A stretch of 64,000 nucleotides of DNA. Origin: Bacilli bacterium (GTDB lineage Bacteria; Bacillota_I; Bacilli_A; RF39; UBA660). The translations under genes were made by a program, and so were the position numbers. The notes beneath the pieces were generated by a model. It was not told the origin of the DNA. It did not search any database and saw nothing but the letters and a program-made list of their open reading frames with translations. Location of the stretch: NCBI GenBank assembly GCA_017548925.1, contig JAFYYX010000001.1:610852-674851 (forward strand). The letters run 5' to 3'. Every line of letters starts with the position of its first letter. The stretch's first letter is position 1. Below, in pieces: positions 36,066-43,033 of the stretch.

Positions 36066-37042
36066 AAATAGCAATGATTGGTGTTGGAGCATACTCAACT
36101 GCTCTTACTTTAATGCTAGCAAAAAAAGAAAATAACAATATAATGATGTGGACTGAAAACCTAGAAATAGCTGAGGAATTTAATGAAACACATAAGCTTT
36201 CTAAAGTATTTCCAGATTTAGATATGCCATTTAATGTAAGTGTAACAAATAGTTATGAAGAAGCTTTAAAAGATGCATCACTTATCTTTTTAGCTCCTGC
36301 TGCTAAATATGTAGATGATGTATGTAAAGGTTTAAAACCATATTATAAAAATCATATACCTATTTGTATTGCATCTAAAGGTATTGAAGAATCTACTGGT
36401 TCATTTTTATCAGATATTGTTAAAAATGAACTAGAAACAGAAAATATATCTGTTTTATCAGGTCCTACATTTGCAATTGATATGGTAAATAATGAACCAA
36501 TTGCTTTAGCTCTTGCTGGAACTAATGAAGAAACTATAGAGATAGTTAAAGAAAACTTAGCTAATGATACACTTAAATTAAGAGAATGTAATGATTTAAT
36601 AGGAATTCAAATATGTGGTTCAATTAAAAACGTTATTGCTATTGCAGCAGGTATGATTAAAGGACTTGGTTATACTGAATCTACTCTAGCTTTCTTAATT
36701 AATGAATCCCTCCATGATATTAAGTACTTAATTGATGAATTAGGTGGCGATAAAAAAACTGTTTTATCATATGCTGGTGTTGGAGATTTACTACTTACTT
36801 GTACATCAACTAAATCAAGAAACTTCTCTTTTGGTTATACTGTAGGTTCTACTAAAGATCCAAAAGCTATAAAAGAATTCTTAGATACACATACAGTTGA
36901 AGGTTATTATACTTTATCAAGTATATATAAATTAGTTAAAACTAATCATATAAACTTACCTATCATTAATTTGATATATGATATTATTATGAATGGTAAA
37001 GATCCAAATCTATTATCTAAATTTTTAATAGAAAAAAAATAA
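36062..37042 (+). CDS. gpsA: Glycerol-3-phosphate dehydrogenase [NAD(P)+] GpsA
   Basis: This 326-residue enzyme reduces dihydroxyacetone phosphate to sn-glycerol-3-phosphate for phospholipid and polymer synthesis. The Rossmann motif is GVGAYSTAL in place of the usual GAGxWGTAL, with the SGPTFAIDM motif, the catalytic Lys in GSIKNVIAIAAGMIKGLGY, and GVGDLLLTCTS in the C-terminal domain. Length is normal. It overlaps rarA by four bases. Its product would feed the glycerol-phosphate polymers suggested by the sulfatases at the left end. Confidence 0.94.
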   Translation: MKIAMIGVGAYSTALTLMLAKKENNNIMMWTENLEIAEEFNETHKLSKVFPDLDMPFNVSVTNSYEEALKDASLIFLAPAAKYVDDVCKGLKPYYKNHIPICIASKGIEESTGSFLSDIVKNELETENISVLSGPTFAIDMVNNEPIALALAGTNEETIEIVKENLANDTLKLRECNDLIGIQICGSIKNVIAIAAGMIKGLGYTESTLAFLINESLHDIKYLIDELGGDKKTVLSYAGVGDLLLTCTSTKSRNFSFGYTVGSTKDPKAIKEFLDTHTVEGYYTLSSIYKLVKTNHINLPIINLIYDIIMNGKDPNLLSKFLIEKK

Positions 37043-37064
37043 GTGCTGTGCACTTATTTTTATT
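37038..37064 (+). terminator. rarA-gpsA terminator
   Basis: Stem AATAAGTGC with GCACTTATT (37038-37046 with 37050-37058) and T-rich tail; it overlaps the gpsA stop. Confidence 0.85.
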
Positions 37065-37069
37065 TGAAT

Positions 37070-37089
37070 AAAAAAGGATTCATTATCCT
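37070..37089 (-). terminator. Terminator of the 21-residue peptide gene
   Basis: Minus-strand stem AGGAT-AATGA-ATCCT followed by T6, overlapping the end of the peptide reading frame. Confidence 0.7.
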
Positions 37090-37148
37090 CTAATAAATCC
37101 ATACGTCATTGCAGCAAAAACAGCAAGTTGTAATACTAACGTTAACAT
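37083..37148 (-). CDS. 21-residue hydrophobic peptide
   Basis: The peptide begins MLTLVLQLAVFAAMTYGFIR and has one more residue, so almost its whole length is a single membrane helix with a basic end. Support comes from a consensus-like promoter, a GAGGGGG ribosome binding site eight bases before the ATG, and an intrinsic terminator at the stop. Short hydrophobic peptides under stress promoters include the toxin TisB of E. coli, but no homology is claimed. An alternative ATG four bases upstream would give a Cys-rich 20-residue frame, which is less likely. Confidence 0.6.
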   Translation of the reverse strand: MLTLVLQLAVFAAMTYGFIRG

Positions 37149-37177
37149 ACATATAACCCCCTCATATGTACATTATC

Positions 37178-37206
37178 ATTGTATCAAATTATCGAACATT
37201 TGTCAA
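37178..37206 (-). promoter_or_regulatory. TTGACA-TGTTCG type promoter
   Basis: Minus strand: TTGACA (37201-37206), TGTTCG (37193-37198) and TACAAT (37178-37183), with a 17-base spacer. It is a near-copy of the promoter at 27647 and starts only three bases after the stop of the 37210 gene. Confidence 0.8.
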
Positions 37207-37209
37207 GTT

Positions 37210-37701
37210 TTATCTAATAAATCTTGTTCTAAGTGGACTATAATTAATGGAATTAATATCAAATAAACACTTTATTGCTAGTGTTCTAATGATACTTTTT
37301 AAATCAATGCTTCCGCTTACCCTTTTTGGTAAAATTACAATATTTGAATATAAAGTATAATAAGTAACTACATTTTCGCCTTTAATATGGCTATGAGACT
37401 TTAAAGTAAGTTTTTGCATATAATTATCATCATGAATAAATGTAAGTGTTTTAGATAACTGGCCATCATAATTGCTTGAAACCAAAGTATAAGTATCTTC
37501 AGGAAGAATACTAACAAACTCATTAAAAATTCTATCAGTATTTAATACATCGTACCAAGTGTATAATATATCATTTGAAAAATTTTTATTAATAGTTGTA
37601 CTCTTTTTTAACATATCTATAATGGAAGCAAGATCCTCATCATCTTGTTTTTTAATATCAATTATATTATCAAGTTTAAATGTATTATTAATATTTTTCA
37701 T
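37210..37701 (-). CDS. Hypothetical soluble protein with RTR tail
   Basis: This 163-residue protein is unrecognised. It has a helical N-terminal part and a beta-rich C-terminal half (TYTLVSSNYDGQLSKTLTFI through GENVVTYYTLYSNIVILP). It ends YSPLRTRFIR, with RTR in the last six residues. It follows the 155-residue RTR-tailed gene by 26 bases, so the two form an operon. No terminator separates its stop from the peptide promoter. Confidence 0.7.
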   Translation of the reverse strand: MKNINNTFKLDNIIDIKKQDDEDLASIIDMLKKSTTINKNFSNDILYTWYDVLNTDRIFNEFVSILPEDTYTLVSSNYDGQLSKTLTFIHDDNYMQKLTLKSHSHIKGENVVTYYTLYSNIVILPKRVSGSIDLKSIIRTLAIKCLFDINSINYSPLRTRFIR

Positions 37702-37727
37702 ATCTAAACCTCGTTTTTTATTATTTC

Positions 37728-38195
37728 TTATCTAGTTCTAGTAAATGTAGCAACAACTACTGGTATTCCTGTTTCAACTTCATTAGGTATATATTTTTCA
37801 AATGATTTAACTTTAGAATCATAATAATCCATGTTACTATCTTCTTCTTGTTGTGTAGTAAATAAATTATAACATCTATCAATTTCTTCATTTATAGCAT
37901 CTTCAAGCCAATTTGGTTTTTCATCGCAAGTTACTCTGTTAGACATAATATCCCAGCAAACTCTTTTAATATATTCAGATGTTTTTAAATCTTCAGGAAG
38001 ATAATCATAACCAGCTAAATCAGATTCACCTTCTAATTTTTCCCTCAAAAGCATAGGTAATGTGAAATCAAAATAAGAATTATATTCTTGTTGTTCAATC
38101 CATGGATCATATCCATCAATCCATCCTAAATCAATATTACGATTTAACCATTTTAAATCCTTTGCTATATCTTCCTTTTTATAACCATGAATCAT
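37728..38195 (-). CDS. Hypothetical soluble protein ending in RTR
   Basis: This 155-residue acidic protein is unrecognised; it is rich in Asp, Glu and Tyr. Its last residues are ATFTRTR, so RTR is the exact C-terminus. Promoter on the minus strand is TTGACA (38259-38264), 17 bases and TAGAAT (38236-38241), with an AAGGAG ribosome binding site. It is the first gene of an operon with the 163-residue RTR protein. Confidence 0.7.
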   Translation of the reverse strand: MIHGYKKEDIAKDLKWLNRNIDLGWIDGYDPWIEQQEYNSYFDFTLPMLLREKLEGESDLAGYDYLPEDLKTSEYIKRVCWDIMSNRVTCDEKPNWLEDAINEEIDRCYNLFTTQQEEDSNMDYYDSKVKSFEKYIPNEVETGIPVVVATFTRTR

Positions 38196-38235
38196 ACATA
38201 AATCTCCTTAATAATTTATAAAAAAAGTAAGATAT

Positions 38236-38264
38236 ATTCTATATTAGAGACATATGTTTGTCAA
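38236..38264 (-). promoter_or_regulatory. Promoter of the 37728 operon
   Basis: TTGACA, a 17-base spacer and TAGAAT on the minus strand. The spacer begins AACATATGTC and so lacks the TGTTCG element. The -35 follows directly on the terminator T run of tcdA. Confidence 0.7.
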
Positions 38265-38290
38265 TAAAAAAGACTATTTATTAATAGTCT
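38264..38290 (-). terminator. tcdA terminator
   Basis: Minus-strand stem AAGACTATT-AATA-AATAGTCTT with T6, overlapping the tcdA stop codon. Confidence 0.8.
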
Positions 38291-38954
38291 TTCTTATTAT
38301 ATAGCTAGATATTAAAAGTCCAGCAGATGCAGGAACAAAAATCATTGATCCAGGAGTTCTATCTTGAATCTTTATAGGTAGTTCTTTACTCCAGCATACT
38401 GTTACTTTTCCTTTTATTTTTAAATCTTTTAATTCTTTTCTAAGTACTTTTCCTAAAGGATCATTATAAGTTTTATCAAGAGTAGTAATAGTTAAATCTT
38501 CTGGATTTAATCTATTACCAGTCCCAAGACATGTAATTATATTTATATTATTGGTTTTAGCATACTTAATAAGCTCAATTTTCGTTGTTATAGTGTCACA
38601 GGCATCAATTATATAATCTACACTTAAATCTTTTAAAATAGCCTCCAAATTGTCTTTATTTAAGAATGTATTAATAACATTAATATTTATATCTTTATTA
38701 ATAGATAAGCATCTATTTTTAGCTTCTTCAACTTTAATATTACCAATATTATTATTTAAAGCTATTATCTGTCTATTTAGATTAGTTACATCAACTATAT
38801 CTTTATCTATAATAGTAATATTAGATACACCAGATCTAACTAAGGCTTCTAGTGAGTATCCTCCTACTCCACCTACTCCAACAATTAAAACTTTTAAATT
38901 TTTAATTTTATCTAAATCTTCTTTAGATAAAATCTTAAGTATTCTATCATCCAT
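38274..38954 (-). CDS. tcdA: tRNA threonylcarbamoyladenosine dehydratase TcdA (ThiF/E1-like)
   Basis: This 226-residue E1-like enzyme would use ATP to cyclise t6A37 to ct6A in ANN-decoding tRNAs. The nucleotide-binding GVGGVGGYSLEALVRSG motif, Asp-containing IDKDIVDVTNLNRQ, ACDTITTK and LGTGNRLNPEDL are present, followed by the STEL-like CWSKELP segment and a C-terminal hydrophobic helix. Length is slightly short but typical of Bacillus YrvM. It lies immediately downstream of a 6S RNA gene on the same strand, as yrvM does with bsrA in Bacillus. Confidence 0.93.
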   Translation of the reverse strand: MDDRILKILSKEDLDKIKNLKVLIVGVGGVGGYSLEALVRSGVSNITIIDKDIVDVTNLNRQIIALNNNIGNIKVEEAKNRCLSINKDININVINTFLNKDNLEAILKDLSVDYIIDACDTITTKIELIKYAKTNNINIITCLGTGNRLNPEDLTITTLDKTYNDPLGKVLRKELKDLKIKGKVTVCWSKELPIKIQDRTPGSMIFVPASAGLLISSYIIRKTINK

Positions 38955-38971
38955 AATACCTTACTCCAATT

Positions 38972-39140
38972 AAAAACCAAGCTGATAGTTTGTATTGATA
39001 AAATCCCGCTCTCGCGAGGTGGGCATCACATGAATATAATTAGGATCCCTAAATTAATAGGTCTTCAACACATATAATCAATTAGATTCCCGTATTATTT
39101 ATCATAGTCGGTTTTATATAGACAAACCATCATACTTGGT
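38972..39140 (-). ncRNA. ssrS: 6S RNA (ssrS/bsrA-type)
   Basis: A transcript of about 169 nt is framed by a strong promoter and a U5 tail. Its 5' end (ACCAAG, TGAT, GTTTGT) pairs with its 3' end (ACAAAC, ATCA, CTTGGT) to make a long, slightly bulged closing stem. The inside is largely open with small hairpins and a CTC-GCGA-GAG apical stem, as in 6S RNA, which binds sigma-70-type RNA polymerase holoenzyme. The predicted transcript start falls exactly on the first paired base. Its place next to tcdA matches bsrA beside yrvM in Bacillus. A riboswitch for tcdA is the main alternative. Confidence 0.82.
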
Positions 39141-39146
39141 AATTAA

Positions 39147-39176
39147 ATTATATCAAGTAAATTTAAGATAATGCAA
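39147..39176 (-). promoter_or_regulatory. 6S RNA promoter
   Basis: Minus strand: TTGCAT (39171-39176), an 18-base spacer and an extended TGATATAAT (-10 at 39147-39152), placing +1 at about 39140. Confidence 0.8.
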
Positions 39177-39198
39177 GTAAAATAGTTTCCTTTACATA

Positions 39199-39225
39199 AA
39201 AAGACACAATCATTTATGATTGTGT
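39199..39225 (-). terminator. Terminator of the 40260-39214 operon
   Basis: Minus-strand stem ACACAATCAT-AA-ATGATTGTGT followed by CTTTTT; the 5' arm lies in the coding end of the 39214 gene. Confidence 0.85.
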
Positions 39226-40251
39226 TCTTTGTTCTCCATTTAAGTTAGCTAGCATTTCTTTATATTCTTTTCTTGAATAATATTGATAAAAATAATATAA
39301 GAGTTTAGATACGATAAATGTATCTTCGTTTTTATTTCTCATATTTAAAAATGCGTTATGTTCATCAATTAAATTTTGATTTGTAAGTAGTCCCATAAAA
39401 CTATCGACAATTAAAGTATTATCTGGATTATCTGAATCTAAATTAGATAATATTTTATGTAGTTTTTCAAGAGCTACAATATTCTTACTTTCAAAAAATA
39501 CATCTAAAACATGTACTATAAAGTTTTCAACTTTAAAATACATTGTATTAGCTGGCCCAACTATAGAGCGAAGTGAATTACTTATAATTCTAAAATCAGC
39601 AGGATATTTTGTTGCAACCCCACTAAGCATTGCATCTATTTTTTTAATATATTCAGTTGATTCTTTATCATTAAATTTTTCATTATATGCAACATAAAAA
39701 TGCTTAGCAACTAATAAAGCTAAAACAGCGTTAGATGCTCCTTTATCGCTTTTAATTTCTTTAAGAGTACTAATAGTTAATCTATATAATATACTAGATA
39801 CTTCAGGAACTAATGCGTATTTTTTAAGTTCAACAGGTCCTTTATCAGTTAATAAATTAATAGAAATTTCGTAAAAATCAAAATCTTTAAATTTATCTTG
39901 AGCTTCAAAACTCATTCCAAAACATTTATCATATGTCTTTTTATAATAATTATATATTTTTTGAGATAGTTCAGGTTTTTTATCACGAACTGATATAAAT
40001 ATTGATAAAAAACTAGTTTTAAATTTTTCAAAATCTTCTACCCCTACATCAATTTTATTTTCTTCAATATATTTAATAACATCATCATAAAATAGTAAGT
40101 CTAAAAATAAATCTTTATATTTTTTAGTTTTAAAATCAAGCATAAATTTAGCATTTTCAATAGATACACCTTTATTAGAAAGCTCTAACATTTTTTTAAT
40201 ATTATTTTCTTTATCGATTAAACCAATTGATTCATATACTACTCTTGCCAT
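39214..40251 (-). CDS. Hypothetical soluble helical protein
   Basis: This 345-residue, almost entirely helical protein is unrecognised, with no membrane segment. It may form a helical-repeat fold. Its end is NGEQRTQS, a near-variant of the RTR tail. It follows the 40260 gene by eight bases, with an AGAGGT ribosome binding site in the short gap, so the two are cotranscribed. Confidence 0.7.
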   Translation of the reverse strand: MARVVYESIGLIDKENNIKKMLELSNKGVSIENAKFMLDFKTKKYKDLFLDLLFYDDVIKYIEENKIDVGVEDFEKFKTSFLSIFISVRDKKPELSQKIYNYYKKTYDKCFGMSFEAQDKFKDFDFYEISINLLTDKGPVELKKYALVPEVSSILYRLTISTLKEIKSDKGASNAVLALLVAKHFYVAYNEKFNDKESTEYIKKIDAMLSGVATKYPADFRIISNSLRSIVGPANTMYFKVENFIVHVLDVFFESKNIVALEKLHKILSNLDSDNPDNTLIVDSFMGLLTNQNLIDEHNAFLNMRNKNEDTFIVSKLLYYFYQYYSRKEYKEMLANLNGEQRTQS

Positions 40252-40259
40252 ATTTACCT

Positions 40260-41093
40260 CTAAATTTTATTTTTTCTTACTAAATTATATTCTATAGACT
40301 CAATTGGATATCCAAGAGCAAGTCTTTCTTCTAAACTATTTACTTCACTAGTAGCATTAGATAGTGATACCATTGATTCATTTTTAAACCACGCAAAATT
40401 ATTCATAAATAGTGTTCCATCAATATATGAATTTTGAAAGAAAACATTTCTAAGTGGATATACATTTTGATTATTAATTTGATAACCATTAAGTAGTTCA
40501 GCATTATAATTTAATTTAAATTGATTCATATAATAATCATTTAAATGTATTTTTTTAAATACATTAAGTGTATTAAAATATGCATGTACTTTTCTTATTC
40601 TTTCGACTGGATCTTCTATAATTTCACAAGATGTTATTTCATCTTTTTTATACCCATCAATATATTTTTTAATTTCAAGTGCACTAACTTTATTAGCTTT
40701 AAAATCTTCATAAAGCTTAATAATTTTTGTAACATTATTTTTAATATTTTCTTCAGTATATTTAATTATTTTTATATCTTCTATGATATAAAAAATCTCA
40801 TAAAGAAGTACCATCCAATTATATGGCTGTGTAGATGGATCAAAAGTTTTAGTAAATTTACTCCTTAAAACTGACATATTAACTGTAATTTGTCTATTAT
40901 ATTCTGAATAATCTATAGGGTTTTCAAAAGAAACTCCATGAAATTCTTCAAAATTAAAATCAACAGGATTATTTAAATCAATATATTTTTGTAATTCAAA
41001 TTGTTCCCTTAGTAATAAAATGATATTTTTAATATCATCTTCATATATAAGATCAGTTATATAAGCTTTAAGTCCTTCTTCTAAGTTGTGCAT
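40260..41093 (-). CDS. Hypothetical soluble helical protein
   Basis: This 277-residue protein is unrecognised; it is helical and charged, ending VRKNKI. It is the first gene of a two-gene operon, with AAGAAGGT before the ATG. Its promoter (TTGACT, 17 bases, TATTAT at 41127-41155) follows the terminator of the HerA-type gene. No domain is visible. Confidence 0.7.
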   Translation of the reverse strand: MHNLEEGLKAYITDLIYEDDIKNIILLLREQFELQKYIDLNNPVDFNFEEFHGVSFENPIDYSEYNRQITVNMSVLRSKFTKTFDPSTQPYNWMVLLYEIFYIIEDIKIIKYTEENIKNNVTKIIKLYEDFKANKVSALEIKKYIDGYKKDEITSCEIIEDPVERIRKVHAYFNTLNVFKKIHLNDYYMNQFKLNYNAELLNGYQINNQNVYPLRNVFFQNSYIDGTLFMNNFAWFKNESMVSLSNATSEVNSLEERLALGYPIESIEYNLVRKNKI

Positions 41094-41126
41094 TAAATAT
41101 ACCTTCTTTAATTTTTGATAAGATTT

Positions 41127-41155
41127 ATAATACTAAAATATATGTTTAAAGTCAA
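41127..41155 (-). promoter_or_regulatory. Promoter of the 40260-39214 operon
   Basis: Minus strand: TTGACT (41150-41155), a 17-base spacer and TATTAT (41127-41132). Confidence 0.65.
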
Positions 41156-41156
41156 A

Positions 41157-41183
41157 TAAAAAGTAGGTTTTAAACCTACTTTT
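41157..41183 (-). terminator. Terminator of the HerA-type gene
   Basis: Minus-strand stem AAAGTAGGTTT with AAACCTACTTT and T run; the 5' arm overlaps the coding end. Confidence 0.85.
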
Positions 41184-42942
41184 GAGCTGCTTTCCAAACG
41201 TTTGTAATATCACATGATGAAGAGTGTGGTGCAGGATTTGGCATTTCCATTTTTATAATCATTGGTATTTTAAATGCTGATCCAAATGCAACACAGTTTC
41301 CTGGTTGTAATATCTTTTGTTTTTCAATAACATCTGAAGAAATATTAGGAAGCATTTCTTCAATATATTTAATATCTTTAGGGTGTGTCATTTTAAATAT
41401 TAAGAAGTTAGAACACTGCGCTATAACTGTATCAGATATTTCAACAGGTCTTTGACTTATAATATCTAATATAACTCCATATTTACGTCCTTCTTTAGCT
41501 ATTCTATCAAAGATATTATAACCAATTAAGTATGTATCAGAATCTTTTTGAATATATCTATGTGCTTCTTCAAGGAATAGATGAAAAGGTATTTTTCCTC
41601 TATTTTGATTTGTTTTAGCAAATTCAAATAACAATCTAGATATTATTTTAACTATTACTTTTGCATGTGTATCATCAATATCTTCTAGATTTATATTTAC
41701 TATTTGAGATTTTCTATTATCTTTAGCAACTAAAGAAGTAATATATTGCCCTACTGTTTTAAATTCAGGAGCAACAAATATTTTCTTTAAAGAGCTTGTA
41801 ATAATAGCATTAACTCTAACCTTTAAAATAATCGTATCTCCATATAAGTTAGCATTATTTTGGAAACCTTCACTAATTAAAGTAAATTCTAGAGCTTTAG
41901 CAAAATCATCTATTGTATAAGTAACATCTTTTGGTGCATCCATTTCTTCTATTTCATCAGAAATATGTTTTAAAATATAATCAGTAATTAAAACACTTTC
42001 ACCAAAATTACCTTTTGAATCTATTTCAAAGCATTCACTAAATGATCTTGTATAACCAAGTCCAGTAATTTGTGTATCAAAATTAAATTCATTAGTATGA
42101 CATACTTCAATTATTTTAAAAACATCATTTTTCTTACTTGATATTGTTTGATTAGAAAATAGTACTGCAAGTAATGCTTTAGCTATTATATGATTTTTAT
42201 ATTTATCAGAATCTTCATTTTTTAAAGCAAATATTTTACATAGTTTTAATGTTCTTTCAAGGATAGGTAGTTGACTATGAGTTGATGCTTGTAAAAGTAG
42301 TGCTATATCATCTAAATTAAGTAAATGGAAAGGAATTCTAAGATCAAAGTCTCCTTCTTCAACTTTATTAGTAGTTATAAATTTATAATTATAATTAGGA
42401 TTAAGTTTATTTAAATCTTTAAATGCATTTTTATATTCACCATAAGCATCAAATATAAATAAATTGGCATTATATGAAAGCAGTCCACGAGATGTAAATA
42501 AGTTTTGTACTATTCTTGCAACACCACATGATTTACCTGAACCAGAGTTACCAAATATAGCTAAATGGTTTGAAAATAATGCGTTTACATTAGGATAAAT
42601 CATAAAGTCTTTATATACTGCACTCATTCCTATTGGAAAACTTTCATCTTTACTAGTACCAACTAATTCTTGAAGTTCTTCAGCATTAATAACTCTAAGT
42701 TTTGCACCTAGTGATGGTTTTCTTAAAACACCATTAACATATTTACCATTAATAAATTCGCCTAAGAATCTTATTTTAATTAATTCTTGATTAAACTCTG
42801 TTACTTCACCAAGTACTCTTTGATCATTGTCTTCAAAAATTACATGCATGTTCATTAAATCATTTTGTGCATCTTGATTAGTGCCAAAAGTATTTTCAAC
42901 ATGAGCTACATTGTCATTAATAAATAGTATCTTACCAAACAT
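41176..42942 (-). CDS. HerA/FtsK-like ATPase (DUF87 family)
   Basis: This 588-residue protein starts with a small beta-barrel (HAS-barrel-like, residues 1-85). A RecA-fold motor of the HerA/VirB4/FtsK superclass follows, with Walker A GNSGSGKS at 131-138, Walker B FHLFLEEAHRY and the sensor/arginine segment ISQRPVEISDTVIAQC. Archaeal HerA works with the NurA nuclease in end resection, and bacterial homologues occur in defence pairs with Sir2 or nucleases. No nuclease is adjacent here; the closest neighbours are unrecognised helical proteins and an ABC transporter. It has its own promoter and terminator. The exact role is unknown. Confidence 0.82.
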   Translation of the reverse strand: MFGKILFINDNVAHVENTFGTNQDAQNDLMNMHVIFEDNDQRVLGEVTEFNQELIKIRFLGEFINGKYVNGVLRKPSLGAKLRVINAEELQELVGTSKDESFPIGMSAVYKDFMIYPNVNALFSNHLAIFGNSGSGKSCGVARIVQNLFTSRGLLSYNANLFIFDAYGEYKNAFKDLNKLNPNYNYKFITTNKVEEGDFDLRIPFHLLNLDDIALLLQASTHSQLPILERTLKLCKIFALKNEDSDKYKNHIIAKALLAVLFSNQTISSKKNDVFKIIEVCHTNEFNFDTQITGLGYTRSFSECFEIDSKGNFGESVLITDYILKHISDEIEEMDAPKDVTYTIDDFAKALEFTLISEGFQNNANLYGDTIILKVRVNAIITSSLKKIFVAPEFKTVGQYITSLVAKDNRKSQIVNINLEDIDDTHAKVIVKIISRLLFEFAKTNQNRGKIPFHLFLEEAHRYIQKDSDTYLIGYNIFDRIAKEGRKYGVILDIISQRPVEISDTVIAQCSNFLIFKMTHPKDIKYIEEMLPNISSDVIEKQKILQPGNCVAFGSAFKIPMIIKMEMPNPAPHSSSCDITNVWKAAQK

Positions 42943-42970
42943 TTATATCAACACCCTTTTACTATAGATA

Positions 42971-42998
42971 ATTATAACATAATAAATAAATATTACAA
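42971..42998 (-). promoter_or_regulatory. Promoter of the HerA-type gene
   Basis: Minus strand: TTGTAA (42993-42998), a 16-base spacer and extended TGTTATAAT (-10 at 42971-42976). Confidence 0.6.
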
Positions 42999-43006
42999 AT
43001 AAAAAA

Positions 43007-43033
43007 AGATGAACTATTTTAGTTCATCTTATT
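43007..43033 (-). terminator. Terminator of the ABC transporter gene
   Basis: Minus-strand stem AAGATGAACT with AGTTCATCTT followed by T run; overlaps the stop codon. Confidence 0.85.

Noticed and set aside
38972-39140. SRP RNA or tmRNA
   Set aside because: The length, pairing of both ends and lack of the SRP apical motif or a tRNA-like end do not fit; 6S RNA fits structure and position.
41176-42942. HerA plus neighbours as a known defence island
   Set aside because: No Sir2, nuclease, methyltransferase or mobile marker is adjacent, and the YhcG gene is 36 kb away.
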